A stretch of 64,000 nt of DNA from Psychromonas ossibalaenae ATCC BAA-1528. GTDB taxonomy: Bacteria > Pseudomonadota > Gammaproteobacteria > Enterobacterales > Psychromonadaceae. Numbering within the stretch: position 1 is the stretch's first letter; every line of letters starts with the position of its first letter. The position numbers and the translations under genes were made by a program. Positions 41,547-50,758 of this stretch are shown in pieces. Where the stretch lies: positions 1 through 64,000 of the forward strand of contig NZ_KB906987.1 in assembly GCF_000381745.1 (NCBI RefSeq), read 5' to 3'. The notes under the pieces are model-generated. The model was not told where the DNA came from. It searched no databases and was given only the letters and a program-made list of their open reading frames with translations.

Positions 41547-42200
41547 ATGAATCGTTATCCCCTGATTGAAATTCCCTTTAATAACCGCAATACCTGCTGG
41601 TTTTGTGGTGAGCCGAAGGACAAAGAGATTAACTTTCCCAAGCACAGCAGCGAAGAAAGTTTAATGAATCATATACCGCTCTGTCTGCCGAGTTGTAATG
41701 AGTGCGCTAATATTGTTAAGCGCACCGCATTCACCTCATTATTTGCCTATCGTGATGCTATTAAAAAAGCCTTAACCGCCAAGCATCAGAAAACCTTAAG
41801 TATCGGCTCTAACTGGACCAAACAGGAATTAGAGGAATCTGAATTACAGGGCAGTGCTTTTGAAGGTTTTAAACGCAGCGCCTGGTTTATGTTTGAGATG
41901 ATTCAGGGGCGTATTAATTATCAGGGCTGGGAGCTGCGGATCAATAACGAGAAGTTGTATATTGAACAGGAAGATCAAGCCTTTGAATTTGACGGTACAA
42001 GTTATGTGAATCTGGACAGTGCAGTAACCCATGCGGTTAAAACATTTCACCTGGATGAGCAGTTATTTACCCGGGTGCTGAGCGTCATTGGAAAAGATAA
42101 ATTCGGTCAAGCGGTGCGTTTATGCCGCTTATATCCTATGCTGACCAGTAAAAACCGCGAGCTGGTCTTTGTAGAAATTCTAGACAGTATAGGCCTGTAA
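41547..42200 (+). CDS. Hypothetical protein with N-terminal Cys cluster
   Basis: Not a family I recognise. The 217-residue cytoplasmic protein starts with a probable zinc ribbon: CWFCGE around residues 17-20 and LCLPSCNEC around 47-54. A helical part follows, with WTKQELEESELQGSAFEGFKRSAWFMFEMIQGRINYQGWEL. It lies in its own right between the LolCDE-like operon and the alarmone synthetase gene (42 bases upstream of it), so it may be co-transcribed with the latter. Similar zinc-ribbon proteins can bind nucleic acid, but that is a guess. Confidence 0.65.
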   Translation: MNRYPLIEIPFNNRNTCWFCGEPKDKEINFPKHSSEESLMNHIPLCLPSCNECANIVKRTAFTSLFAYRDAIKKALTAKHQKTLSIGSNWTKQELEESELQGSAFEGFKRSAWFMFEMIQGRINYQGWELRINNEKLYIEQEDQAFEFDGTSYVNLDSAVTHAVKTFHLDEQLFTRVLSVIGKDKFGQAVRLCRLYPMLTSKNRELVFVEILDSIGL

Positions 42201-42242
42201 ACAGAGCCTAAGAAAAGATATAAATTAAGGAGAAAATGTCGA

Positions 42243-43337
42243 GTGTCATCAATTGACTTTGATAAAGAAAAAAATACCTTTAGGGATTATTACGATGCAA
42301 ATATTGGCTCATTAGAAACAGCCAAGAACTCTTTTGTGGCTTTAGTTGAGTCATTAACCAAAGGCAGCATCTCAATTTCAAAAATTGAGGGCAGAGTAAA
42401 AAATCGAGAAGAGTGCATAAAAAAATTCAATCTTAAGTATCGCAATGTACTGGAAGAGGCTTTCCAGCATTATACGATTAAAGATCATATTAGTGACTTA
42501 ATCGGATTGAGAGTGGTGTGCTTATATGAAGATGATGTTGAAAAGCTGAAAAGTAAGCTTGCGGAGCATTTTCTGGTGATTGATGTAACGGATAAAACAT
42601 CACAAATTGAAGATACAGAAGATTCATTTGGCTATAAAGGACTTCATTTAGATTTGAAATTAAATGAAATTCGCCGAAACCTGCCTGAATATGAAGTATG
42701 TAAAGATTTAAGCTTTGAAGTGCAGATAAGAACAATTATTCAGGATTCCTGGAGTGTTCTGGATCATAAAATAAAATATAAAAAAGTGATTCCTAAGCAG
42801 TTAAAAAGACGTATTAATACCCTGGCTGCTCTTTTTGAGTTAGCCGACAGAGAATTCAAAGAGATACGCATTGCCACGGATGCAGAGCTTGAAAAAACTC
42901 ATCTGCAGGCTGAAGAGAATACGGATATCGGGACACATATACCGGACAGTAGTGATTTAAAAGGTAATGAGTTTAATGCCTTCAGCTTCTTAAAGATTGC
43001 AAGTCACTTCTTCTATGGTTTTGAATTTGAGTCCTACAAAGTGGATGGATTTACTCAAGAAATTGTTTCACTGAAACCACTGATAACCAGGGGGAAATTC
43101 AATTTCTATATTCGTGAAACTATTACTGCAGTAAAAAAATACAAAGCCTTTTTTGCTGGTTCAAGCCCGGCAGGCTCGATGAACCCTTATACAGTGATCC
43201 GTCATTGTTTGTATTTAGGAGACAAAGAAGTTTTTTCCAGCATGCTTACCGCTTCGGCAAAGAAATCATTTGAAAAATGGCTGATAGATAACCCCTACTA
43301 TGTAAATTATTCCGGTGAAAAAGAAAATAAATATTAG
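42243..43337 (+). CDS. RelA/SpoT-type nucleotide pyrophosphokinase with C-terminal extension
   Basis: A 364-residue protein. Residues about 30-220 form a synthetase-only RelA/SpoT domain: ISISKIEGRVKNREECIKKF, HISDLIGLRVVCLYEDD, SFGYKGLHLDLKL, LSFEVQIRTIIQDSWSVLDHKIKYKK. There is no HD hydrolase domain. The last 140 residues (from about 225) are not familiar. It could make (p)ppGpp like other small alarmone synthetases, or belong to the toxin-like branch that pyrophosphorylates ATP or tRNA. The sequence alone does not decide. The GTG start at 42243 follows AAGGAG. A terminator hairpin lies right after it. Confidence 0.82.
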   Translation: MSSIDFDKEKNTFRDYYDANIGSLETAKNSFVALVESLTKGSISISKIEGRVKNREECIKKFNLKYRNVLEEAFQHYTIKDHISDLIGLRVVCLYEDDVEKLKSKLAEHFLVIDVTDKTSQIEDTEDSFGYKGLHLDLKLNEIRRNLPEYEVCKDLSFEVQIRTIIQDSWSVLDHKIKYKKVIPKQLKRRINTLAALFELADREFKEIRIATDAELEKTHLQAEENTDIGTHIPDSSDLKGNEFNAFSFLKIASHFFYGFEFESYKVDGFTQEIVSLKPLITRGKFNFYIRETITAVKKYKAFFAGSSPAGSMNPYTVIRHCLYLGDKEVFSSMLTASAKKSFEKWLIDNPYYVNYSGEKENKY

Positions 43338-43342
43338 CTAAC

Positions 43343-43367
43343 AAAAAGAGACAAACTGTCCCTTTTT
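43343..43367 (+). terminator. Terminator after the alarmone synthetase gene
   Basis: AAAAAGAGAC pairs with GTCCCTTTTT (nine of ten positions) around AAACT, giving a U-rich 3' arm. The remaining spacer to 43740 holds no gene I can support. Confidence 0.65.
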
Positions 43368-43740
43368 CAATTTTGAATTATAGGTTTATTCTCTTCCCAC
43401 ATTATAACTGCGGCTAGGCACATATAATTTATGCCGTTGGCTGCTGATGTTCTGCAGATTGCTGTATTTGTTAATACTGACACCCTCCCTACTTTCAGTG
43501 TCTGGGCCATCCCTTTAAGGTAGTGGTTTTGGCCTGCTTATGCTTTTTTTATGAAATCAGCCGCCTTATGCGCCGCAGAATTCTATGCTTATGCAATAAT
43601 TGTTGATGCTTTTTTGTATTAATAACTAAGTCGTATTGGATAAATACATCCCACTGAACTAAAGTTCAAAATGTGATCAACTTATCATCATATGGTTGTG
43701 AGTGTATATATGTACATTGATCATTATCGGGAGGGAATCC

Positions 43741-45618
43741 GTGGCTATTATCAACAAAAATAATAATAAAGAGTTTTCAGAGGGTCATAAAAAGCAAGTA
43801 TGGAAGTCTTTCTTTATCTTGTTTATTCCTTTTACTGTTATCAATATTCTGGCTTTTATACTGGTCAATATACTGTTTATTAATGTTGAGCAGGTGCAGC
43901 TGCAGAGCAGAGTTCAGGCTGCGATTGAGGTTGGGTCCCGCCTGGCGCAGCGTGATTTTGACAGCGTTATCTCGCAGTTGGAGTTTTTGTCTAAAAGTGA
44001 ATCTATGAAGGCATTTATTGCCGCAGATAACGCTGATACCCGCGATCATCTTAAACTGGAATTCTTTAATTTAGCAGAGACTGCACATCTTTATGATCAA
44101 ATTCGTTTATTAGGACCGACTGGTATGGAACTGGTGCGCATCGATTATAAAAACGGTGAACCTGTCGTAATTCCAGCAGAGCAGCTACAGGATAAGTCTA
44201 ATCGTTATTATTTCAAGCAGAGTGCTTCCATAAACAATGATAAACTATATATTTCGCCTTTGGATCTGAATATTGAGCAGGGTAAAGTTGAGATGCCCCG
44301 CAAGCCGATGATTCGATTTGCTAAACCTTTACGCAATCAGGCTGGAGAGCTTAAAGGAGTAGTGGTTTTAAATTATTTCGGGCGCTTATTTCTCGATACA
44401 TTTCGTCAGCAGATGGCAGTTGCGCCGGGAGAGGCTGCTCTGCTTAACAATGAAGGCTTCTGGCTGTCGAGTGAAGATGCCTCACGTGAGTGGGGATTTA
44501 TACTGGATCACCAGCAGAGTTTCAGCGCACTTTATCCGGAAGTCTGGCGGCAGATAAAACTTATGGAGCAGGGTATTATCAAGTGGAATAACGGACGATT
44601 CTCCTTTGCAAGCGTACATCCGGTTGTTGATGTTCATGAAAAGGTCGCTAATAAAGATCATTTCCTGGATCAATGGAAAATTGTGATCGTCAATACAGTC
44701 TGGGGTTATACGCCTGCTTTCCTATTTACTAAGGTTAAATTTCTTTATCCTATTTTAGTGATTTATCCGCTGGGTTTAATCCTTATTTACATCTGGGCGA
44801 GAGCTTCGACCGGTAGAAAAGCCGCCGAACTGCAGTTAAAAGAGCTTAACCACGTTTTGGAACGTCGGGTGGAAGAACGCAGCAGAGAGCTGGAGGTGAC
44901 TAAAAGTGTCACTATTTTGAGTATGGCGACGCTGGCTGAAACACGAGATAATGAAACAGGCCTGCACTTGAGACGGACACAGAATTATGTACGCCTGCTG
45001 GCTGCTGAGTTATGTAAACATCCTGATTTTGCAGAGTTTTTGAGTAGTGAAACGATTGAGTTATTATACAAATCCGCGCCGCTGCATGATATAGGCAAGG
45101 TTGGTATCCCTGATGACATTTTATTAAAACCAGGAAAATTGAGTAATAGTGAATTTGAGATCATGCAGCGTCATACTGTTTACGGAAGTAAGGCAATTGA
45201 GTCTTCTATCCTGACCCTGACCTCAGAGCTGCAGCAGAGTAATGGTCCGACATTTTTACAGTTTGCTCAGGACATAGCCCATTACCACCATGAAAAATGG
45301 GACGGCAGCGGTTATCCTGAAGGCCTGGTCGCGGATCAGATTCCTGTGGTTGCACGGATCATGGCAGTGGCAGATGTTTTTGATGCACTCTCCTGCCGCC
45401 GTATTTATAAAAAAGCGTTTGGCCGACAGGAAACTGAAAGAATTATATTAGCAGGGCGGGGCAGTCATTTTGATCCGCGTATTATTGATGCTTTTATGCA
45501 TGTTCGCGAGTCGTTCTGGCAGGTTAATAGTCAGTTTTCTGAGGTACCTGAATCAGTATTTCCAGTACAAAAACTTTCAGCCGAACGCACAACTCAGTGC
45601 GCCGGTTCTGCTGCATAA
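43741..45618 (+). CDS. Membrane-bound Cache-HD-GYP cyclic-di-GMP phosphodiesterase
   Basis: Start GTG 43741 is chosen because GGGAGGG stands eight bases upstream. The in-frame ATG at 43702 lacks a site. The protein (625 residues) has a cytoplasmic tail, a first membrane helix (about 20-42), a periplasmic double-Cache sensor (about 45-325, with IRLLGPTGMELVRIDYKNGEP), a second helix (about 335-355), a short coiled coil and an HD-GYP domain (about 390-590). The latter keeps HDIGKVGIPDDILLKPGKL and HHEKWDGSGYPEGL. It should degrade c-di-GMP in response to an extracellular small molecule that is not known. Confidence 0.92.
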   Translation: MAIINKNNNKEFSEGHKKQVWKSFFILFIPFTVINILAFILVNILFINVEQVQLQSRVQAAIEVGSRLAQRDFDSVISQLEFLSKSESMKAFIAADNADTRDHLKLEFFNLAETAHLYDQIRLLGPTGMELVRIDYKNGEPVVIPAEQLQDKSNRYYFKQSASINNDKLYISPLDLNIEQGKVEMPRKPMIRFAKPLRNQAGELKGVVVLNYFGRLFLDTFRQQMAVAPGEAALLNNEGFWLSSEDASREWGFILDHQQSFSALYPEVWRQIKLMEQGIIKWNNGRFSFASVHPVVDVHEKVANKDHFLDQWKIVIVNTVWGYTPAFLFTKVKFLYPILVIYPLGLILIYIWARASTGRKAAELQLKELNHVLERRVEERSRELEVTKSVTILSMATLAETRDNETGLHLRRTQNYVRLLAAELCKHPDFAEFLSSETIELLYKSAPLHDIGKVGIPDDILLKPGKLSNSEFEIMQRHTVYGSKAIESSILTLTSELQQSNGPTFLQFAQDIAHYHHEKWDGSGYPEGLVADQIPVVARIMAVADVFDALSCRRIYKKAFGRQETERIILAGRGSHFDPRIIDAFMHVRESFWQVNSQFSEVPESVFPVQKLSAERTTQCAGSAA

Positions 45619-45629
45619 ACAACAGCGAT

Positions 45630-46295
45630 TTATTGTGCTGCCTGTCTCGCCTGAAGCTGAGCTAATACATTAGACAAAGAGCTGCTGATATTATGACCCA
45701 GTGCAATGATATCTGCACAGGGTTTTACCAGATCCGGTACTTGATAAACCTGCATACCGGCCGCTATTCCAGAACGTACCCCGTTACTTGAATCTTCAAA
45801 GGCTAAACAGTTTTCCGGGCGGACATTTAAACGCTCGGCAGCCAGCAGAAAAATTTCCGGATCAGGTTTACCATTTTTAACTTCACATCCGGTACTTAGA
45901 TGTTCAAAATAATCCAGCAAACCAGCTAGCTTCAGCTTGGTTTTCGCAAGTTCTCTTGGTGTTGATGTCGCCACTGCGACTGGAATAGATTGAGATTTTA
46001 ACCAGGTTAATAAATCAATCACACCGGTTTTAACCGGAATAGCCTGATGCTCAACAATAGGATGATAACGTTTCATCCATTCGTGACGCAGTGTTTCATA
46101 ATCAAGTTCAGGACCGTAACCGCTGCGCAGAACTTGTTCAATACCAGCGGCATTACTGCCGATAATGCCTAAATACACATCTTCTAACATAGGTAGTGAT
46201 AAAAACTGACAAGCTTCCCGGAATGCCTGCATACAGACTTTTTCTGTATCTAAAAGGAGACCATCCATATCAAAAACGGCGGCTTGGTAATTCAT
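45630..46295 (-). CDS. HAD-superfamily phosphatase (beta-phosphoglucomutase-like)
   Basis: A 221-residue HAD subfamily IA protein: AVFDMDGLLLDTE (nucleophile Asp and acid/base Asp), VATSTPRELAKTKL (Ser/Thr motif), the Lys in VKNGKPDPEIFLLAAERL and CLAFEDSSNGVRSGIAAG (acidic motif). Cap domain lies about 15-80. Probably a sugar-phosphate or related small-molecule phosphatase. The substrate is not visible. It is convergent with the HD-GYP gene, 11 bases apart. The spacer upstream to the next gene has no other ORF. Confidence 0.88.
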   Translation of the reverse strand: MNYQAAVFDMDGLLLDTEKVCMQAFREACQFLSLPMLEDVYLGIIGSNAAGIEQVLRSGYGPELDYETLRHEWMKRYHPIVEHQAIPVKTGVIDLLTWLKSQSIPVAVATSTPRELAKTKLKLAGLLDYFEHLSTGCEVKNGKPDPEIFLLAAERLNVRPENCLAFEDSSNGVRSGIAAGMQVYQVPDLVKPCADIIALGHNISSSLSNVLAQLQARQAAQ

Positions 46296-46467
46296 TGTAT
46301 TTCCTCGATTTTTATTTACCTAAATTTAGAACTCTCATTTAAAGGTAAAAGGGCATAGCCTCTGTTATGGGTATTCAGCGTAATATGAGTGCAGATAATA
46401 GCAATTCCATTCAATGCTGTTAATCAATAACTTGGTTTTCAGGCACGAGTATTTTTGTTATCCATTG

Positions 46468-46501
46468 TGCCTAAAGGAGGTACGGTAGTCTCCTTTAGGC
46501 A
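46468..46501. terminator. Perfect 12-bp hairpin downstream of the exported pyrophosphatase
   Basis: TGCCTAAAGGAG (46468-46479) and CTCCTTTAGGCA (46490-46501) pair perfectly around a 10-base loop. It lies 20 bases after the pyrophosphatase stop on the minus strand. There is no long T-run. Confidence 0.6.
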
Positions 46502-46520
46502 GTTAATTGTAAAACTTTGT

Positions 46521-47534
46521 TTAATTCCCTGCTTCGACAGCGCGCTGTATTGCCGGCCCGATCTGGCGCTTGCGGGATGTTACATTCTTAAGCTGTAACC
46601 AGCCGTCGGCATTCTGGCCTTGAAAAGCCGCCTGGGCAACAGCTGCATCTGCCTCGTCAATCCATAGTAGATTGGCTTGTTTATTCTTAGTATCGGTGAC
46701 TGAAAAGAATAGATGGTCTAAGTTATTCTCTTTTTTATAAACCTGCATAGCAGTTATAAATTCATCTTTTCTGTCTGTTAACTGTTGGGCTGTTAATGTT
46801 TCAGCGACACCGATACCGACTTTTTTACCTGCATATTCAAACGTTTTGTAGTCCATGGTCAGAATAGTCGCCGCATCCGTTTTACTTAAATCCGATTTAG
46901 CGATCAGCATCTGCTCGCCAAAGGAGTGAAAATCACTAATACCGGCTTGCTCTGCTAATTTAACTGCATAATCACGATCATACTGAGTTGTAGTTGCTGA
47001 CTGTAAAACCACGGTGTCCGATAAAATGCCGGCTAACGTTGTACAGGCAACCTGTTTCGGCAGGATTATATTTAATGATGCAGCGTGGTCTGCTGCAATT
47101 GTGGCGGCTGAACCCCAGGGACGGATATCAATAGCGGCAACCTGTGCTAAATTTACCGGGCTTCCGCCAATCGCATGATGATCAATAATGGCTGTAATGC
47201 TGCCCGGGTCAATTGTTTTATGGAGCTGGGTTTTCTGATTGAAATCAACCAGACCGACTTGTTTATCTGTAAAGTCATCTAACTGCCGCGGTGCTTCAGC
47301 CTGGCAGTATTCAAGTACAAAGCGGCTTTCCGGATTGGTCTCTTGAGGCATTACCGCTGTACCGCCGTATATATAAGCCGCAGCTATGGCTGCTGTCATG
47401 CTGTCTGTATCGGGACTGAGATGGCCCGTCCAAACTAAGTTATGTGTATCATTTTTTTTCGGATCATTTAATTCAAACGCGCTGCCGGCCGTGCTGATAA
47501 CTGCTAAAGATAAAAATACAGAAGAAAATTTCAT
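46521..47534 (-). CDS. Exported family II (DHH, Mn-dependent) inorganic pyrophosphatase-like protein
   Basis: A 337-residue PpaC-like protein. It keeps GHLSPDTDSMTAA (motif I), IIDHHAIGG (the DHH motif), AGILSDTVVLQSATTT, LIAKSDLS and the C-terminal substrate-binding TSRKRQIGPAI. It differs in two ways. It carries an N-terminal export signal (MKFSSVFLSLAVISTAGSA), whereas family II pyrophosphatases are normally cytoplasmic. Motif II reads LVDFNQ instead of the usual VDHNE, keeping the Asp ligand but replacing the His. It may hydrolyse pyrophosphate or another phosphoanhydride in the periplasm. It is a single gene with its own hairpin downstream. Confidence 0.85.
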   Translation of the reverse strand: MKFSSVFLSLAVISTAGSAFELNDPKKNDTHNLVWTGHLSPDTDSMTAAIAAAYIYGGTAVMPQETNPESRFVLEYCQAEAPRQLDDFTDKQVGLVDFNQKTQLHKTIDPGSITAIIDHHAIGGSPVNLAQVAAIDIRPWGSAATIAADHAASLNIILPKQVACTTLAGILSDTVVLQSATTTQYDRDYAVKLAEQAGISDFHSFGEQMLIAKSDLSKTDAATILTMDYKTFEYAGKKVGIGVAETLTAQQLTDRKDEFITAMQVYKKENNLDHLFFSVTDTKNKQANLLWIDEADAAVAQAAFQGQNADGWLQLKNVTSRKRQIGPAIQRAVEAGN

Positions 47535-47750
47535 GGTTTATCCGTGATTAAAAGTTTTAAAGTGCTTTTAGACTAAAGATTAATTGTGAATATTTTATGA
47601 CAGCATATATAAAGTTTTCTTTATATAACTCTGCTCTTCATTGTTACAGATCACTGCTGCAGAAAGATTTTAACAATTGAAGCACGACTGCTTTATACTT
47701 TACTCTTATTATTTATAGCGACTGCCGGCTGATAATAAAAGGAGTTTAAC

Positions 47751-48998
47751 TTGTCTCAAAAAGCATTTCTCTGGTCTTTACTGCACGATACGGATTCCCG
47801 TTATGGAAGAATTTTTGCTTTTGTTATTCAAAGCTTAATTCTTATTTCGCTAGTGACTTTCTCAATGGATACCCTGCCGGATTTATCGCAGACAACAATT
47901 TTTGTGTTAAAGCGCATTGAAATCATTACGGTGATTATTTTTACGCTTGAATATGCTCTGCGTATTTATGCTGCTGATAAAAAATTCTCTTATATTTTTA
48001 GTTTTTACGGCATAGTAGATCTGGCTGCTATTGTACCTTTCTATTTCATTCCCGGTGTGGATCTGCGTTCAGTAAGAATTGTACGTTTGCTAAGGCTGCT
48101 GCGTATTTTAAAGTTGTTTAAATACAGTAAAGCGTTAAACCGGCTGCATCGTGCATTTATACTGGTAAAAGAGGAGCTGCTGTTATTCGGTTTTGTCGCG
48201 CTGATAATGTTTTATTTGTCTGCCGTGGGTATTTATTATTTTGAACATAGTGTGCAGCCGGATTTATTTAAGTCGATATTCCACAGTTTATGGTGGGCGC
48301 TTACCACACTGACCACGGTTGGTTACGGAGATATGTTCCCGATTACAGTGGGTGGTAAAGTTTTTACCTTTTTTGTTCTGCTGGTCGGTCTCGGGATAGT
48401 AGCAGTACCGACAGGGTTAATCGCGACGGCGTTATCACAGACCCGTTTACAGGAGCCTCTCAAACAGGATGATCCCGTTAATAATCATGCAGCTGTTTTA
48501 ACCGAACATGAGTTTCACCACGGTAATTTTCCAGTTTATAAACCTCAGGGAAATGAAAACTGGCGCTCTTTTAAGATAAAAGAGGGTATTGCGAATGTGC
48601 TCTATCAGCCTGCTCATAAAAACACCCTGGCACCCTCTGGACAGCAGGGATCAGGGAAACTAACCGGTAAGTGGCTGTATAATGAGCAGCCGGATAAGCA
48701 GGAAAAGCTCCTGCAGAGCAGTATGGAGCTGTTTATGGACTCAAGTTTAGAGTCGAATGCCAGTGTCGGCTTGCATGCGCACCTGGATACAGAAGAGATC
48801 TATTATCTGCTGGAAGGACAGTTGTTTATTGAGCTTGTGGGTAATAAAGGACAGATTAGCCGGCAGACAATCAACCCGGGGGATACCCACCTGATACTGG
48901 CTGGGGAAAGCCACTTCATCCAGGCGGGCGAGCAGGGAGCAAGATTTATTGTGGTGGCGGCCAAGGTGCCGTTAACTGAAGACCTTGAATTAGATTAA
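47751..48998 (+). CDS. Voltage-gated-type K+ channel fused to a C-terminal cupin domain
   Basis: The 415-residue protein has six membrane segments. S4 is a good voltage sensor with regularly spaced arginines (RSVRIVRLLRLLRILKLFK), and the pore helix and filter read LTTLTTVGYGDMFP, selecting K+. After S6 (about residue 225) comes a linker and, at about 305-415, a cupin with motif 1 GLHAHLDTEEIYYLLEG (two His, one Glu) and motif 2 PGDTHLILAGESHF. A soluble ligand- or metal-binding domain in that place suggests gating by a small molecule. The TTG start follows GGAG. The stop overlaps the convergent c-di-GMP gene by four bases. Confidence 0.87.
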   Translation: MSQKAFLWSLLHDTDSRYGRIFAFVIQSLILISLVTFSMDTLPDLSQTTIFVLKRIEIITVIIFTLEYALRIYAADKKFSYIFSFYGIVDLAAIVPFYFIPGVDLRSVRIVRLLRLLRILKLFKYSKALNRLHRAFILVKEELLLFGFVALIMFYLSAVGIYYFEHSVQPDLFKSIFHSLWWALTTLTTVGYGDMFPITVGGKVFTFFVLLVGLGIVAVPTGLIATALSQTRLQEPLKQDDPVNNHAAVLTEHEFHHGNFPVYKPQGNENWRSFKIKEGIANVLYQPAHKNTLAPSGQQGSGKLTGKWLYNEQPDKQEKLLQSSMELFMDSSLESNASVGLHAHLDTEEIYYLLEGQLFIELVGNKGQISRQTINPGDTHLILAGESHFIQAGEQGARFIVVAAKVPLTEDLELD

Positions 48999-50758
48999 GC
49001 GAGATACTTTTTTTCTAATTCTGTCGGCGTTAGCGGTTGAGAATAATAATAACCCTGGATATGGTTTATCTGGCAGTTTATTGTTTCTTCCAGTTCTTCT
49101 TTTGTTTCAACCCCTTCGGCTATAACTGATAAATTAAAATTAGCGGCAAGATGAACGATTGTTTTTACAATTTTCTGGTTATCTGTATTGAGGTGAAGGC
49201 CGGTAATAAATGCCCTGTCTATTTTTAAGGTGTCGATCGGCAGCTGCGGCAGGTAAGATAAGCTCGAGTAACCCGTGCCGAAGTCATCAATACTGATTCG
49301 GATATTTCTGCTGCGCATTTTATTAAGCAGTTCTATGGTTTCCTCTATATTTTCCATCAGCACGCCTTCGGTGAGTTCTATCTCTAATAAATCTCCGGGG
49401 ATCTGGTAGCGCAGTAGCTGCTGAAACAGGTAATCAATAAAATGCGGCTGCTTCAGCTGCACAGCTGATACATTAATCGATACAGGCGGCACCTGTAAAC
49501 CTTGATCCAGCCATTCACGGATTTGTTTAAGCACACTTTTAATTATCCAGCCTCCAAGCTCAATAATAAAACCATTCTGCTCTGCTACCGGAATAAAGTC
49601 TGCGGGAGAAATCCAGTTCTGATCTGTTGTTTTCCAGCGTAGAAGAGATTCTAATCCGACTATACTGTTTGTTTTTGAATCCATTTTAGGCTGGTAAACC
49701 AGACTGAACTCCTGATTTTTCATTGCCTGATGAAGCTGATTACCCAGTTTCATTTTATAAAGCAGCTGATCGGCAAATTCCTGTACAAAATAAACACAAT
49801 GTTTATGTTTATTTATTTTACTTTGGTACATGGCTAAGTCTGCATTTTTTAGCAGCGTTTCACAATTGCCGCCGTCATCGGGAGCAACGGCAATGCCGAA
49901 GCTGGCACTAAGGTTATAATTTAGTTCTTCGAGAATTACCGGGCTTTCAAAGAGCTTCAACAGTAAGCTTTGTAATTTCTCCAGTGAGTTATCCTGTTTG
50001 TAATACTGATGCGAGATAATAAATTCATCTCCACTGTAGCGGGCGACAATAGTCTGTTCATCGATTAATGTTTTTAAACGGTTAGAGATTTCAATAAGCA
50101 CCTGATCGCCGCACGCATGTCCTAAGCTGTCATTGATGGTTTTAAAATGATTTAGGCCCAGCAGTATAACTGCGACATGACCATCAGGCCGTTCCAGCGC
50201 TTTGCTTACCTGCCGGGTAAAAGAAATTCGATTAGGCAGGTCGGTTAAGTCGTCGTGGTAGGCAAGGTAGAGCATCTGCCTTTCGGCTTTTTTGCGTTTG
50301 CTGATATCTCTGGCTATTCCTGCTGTGCCGACGACCTGATTGTGCTCATCAAAAATCGGTACTTTGATAGTTTCAGACCAGGCGGCACAGCCGTCGCTTC
50401 CTGTTATTAGCTCCTCGGTGTGCACCATCTGTTTTTCTCTCAGGGTTTTTAGGTCGTCTTCATAATATGCCATCGCCTGTGTTTGATCGCTGCAGATATC
50501 AAAGTCAGTTTTACCTAAAATCTGCTGCTCAGATAAAGAGAACGCTCGGGAAAACTGTTTATTGACCAATAAAAAACGTGACTGTTTATCTTTCAGCCAG
50601 ATTAAATCAGGAATATGGGTTATCAGAGAATGAAGATGACGATGAGTCTGTCTGAGATCTTTATATTTTCGTTTCAGTTTTATTAAATGAAAAGCAGTGA
50701 TAGATAAAGCAAGTAATAAAAAAACAGTAATACTAATACTGATGTGGAGCAACGGCAT
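48995..50758 (-). CDS. Membrane PAS-GGDEF-EAL cyclic-di-GMP enzyme
   Basis: A 587-residue protein with one N-terminal membrane helix (about 5-25), a PAS domain (about 40-155, with LITHIPDLIWLKDKQSRFLLVNKQFS), a GGDEF domain (about 165-320) and an EAL domain (about 330-585). The GGDEF signature is changed to SGDEF (ARYSGDEFI). The EAL side reads ESL (GLESLLRWK) but keeps the other catalytic blocks INVSAVQL, ELTEGVLMEN, DDFGTGYSSLSYL, KIDRAFI and AEGVET. So it is most likely a phosphodiesterase, perhaps with residual or regulatory GGDEF. The 3' end overlaps the convergent channel gene. Confidence 0.92.
   Translation of the reverse strand: MPLLHISISITVFLLLALSITAFHLIKLKRKYKDLRQTHRHLHSLITHIPDLIWLKDKQSRFLLVNKQFSRAFSLSEQQILGKTDFDICSDQTQAMAYYEDDLKTLREKQMVHTEELITGSDGCAAWSETIKVPIFDEHNQVVGTAGIARDISKRKKAERQMLYLAYHDDLTDLPNRISFTRQVSKALERPDGHVAVILLGLNHFKTINDSLGHACGDQVLIEISNRLKTLIDEQTIVARYSGDEFIISHQYYKQDNSLEKLQSLLLKLFESPVILEELNYNLSASFGIAVAPDDGGNCETLLKNADLAMYQSKINKHKHCVYFVQEFADQLLYKMKLGNQLHQAMKNQEFSLVYQPKMDSKTNSIVGLESLLRWKTTDQNWISPADFIPVAEQNGFIIELGGWIIKSVLKQIREWLDQGLQVPPVSINVSAVQLKQPHFIDYLFQQLLRYQIPGDLLEIELTEGVLMENIEETIELLNKMRSRNIRISIDDFGTGYSSLSYLPQLPIDTLKIDRAFITGLHLNTDNQKIVKTIVHLAANFNLSVIAEGVETKEELEETINCQINHIQGYYYSQPLTPTELEKKYLA

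Noticed and set aside
43338-43740. Possible c-di-GMP riboswitch before the HD-GYP gene
   Set aside because: I looked for GEMM-like conserved segments and found none. Only a terminator of the upstream gene and an unstructured spacer are supported.
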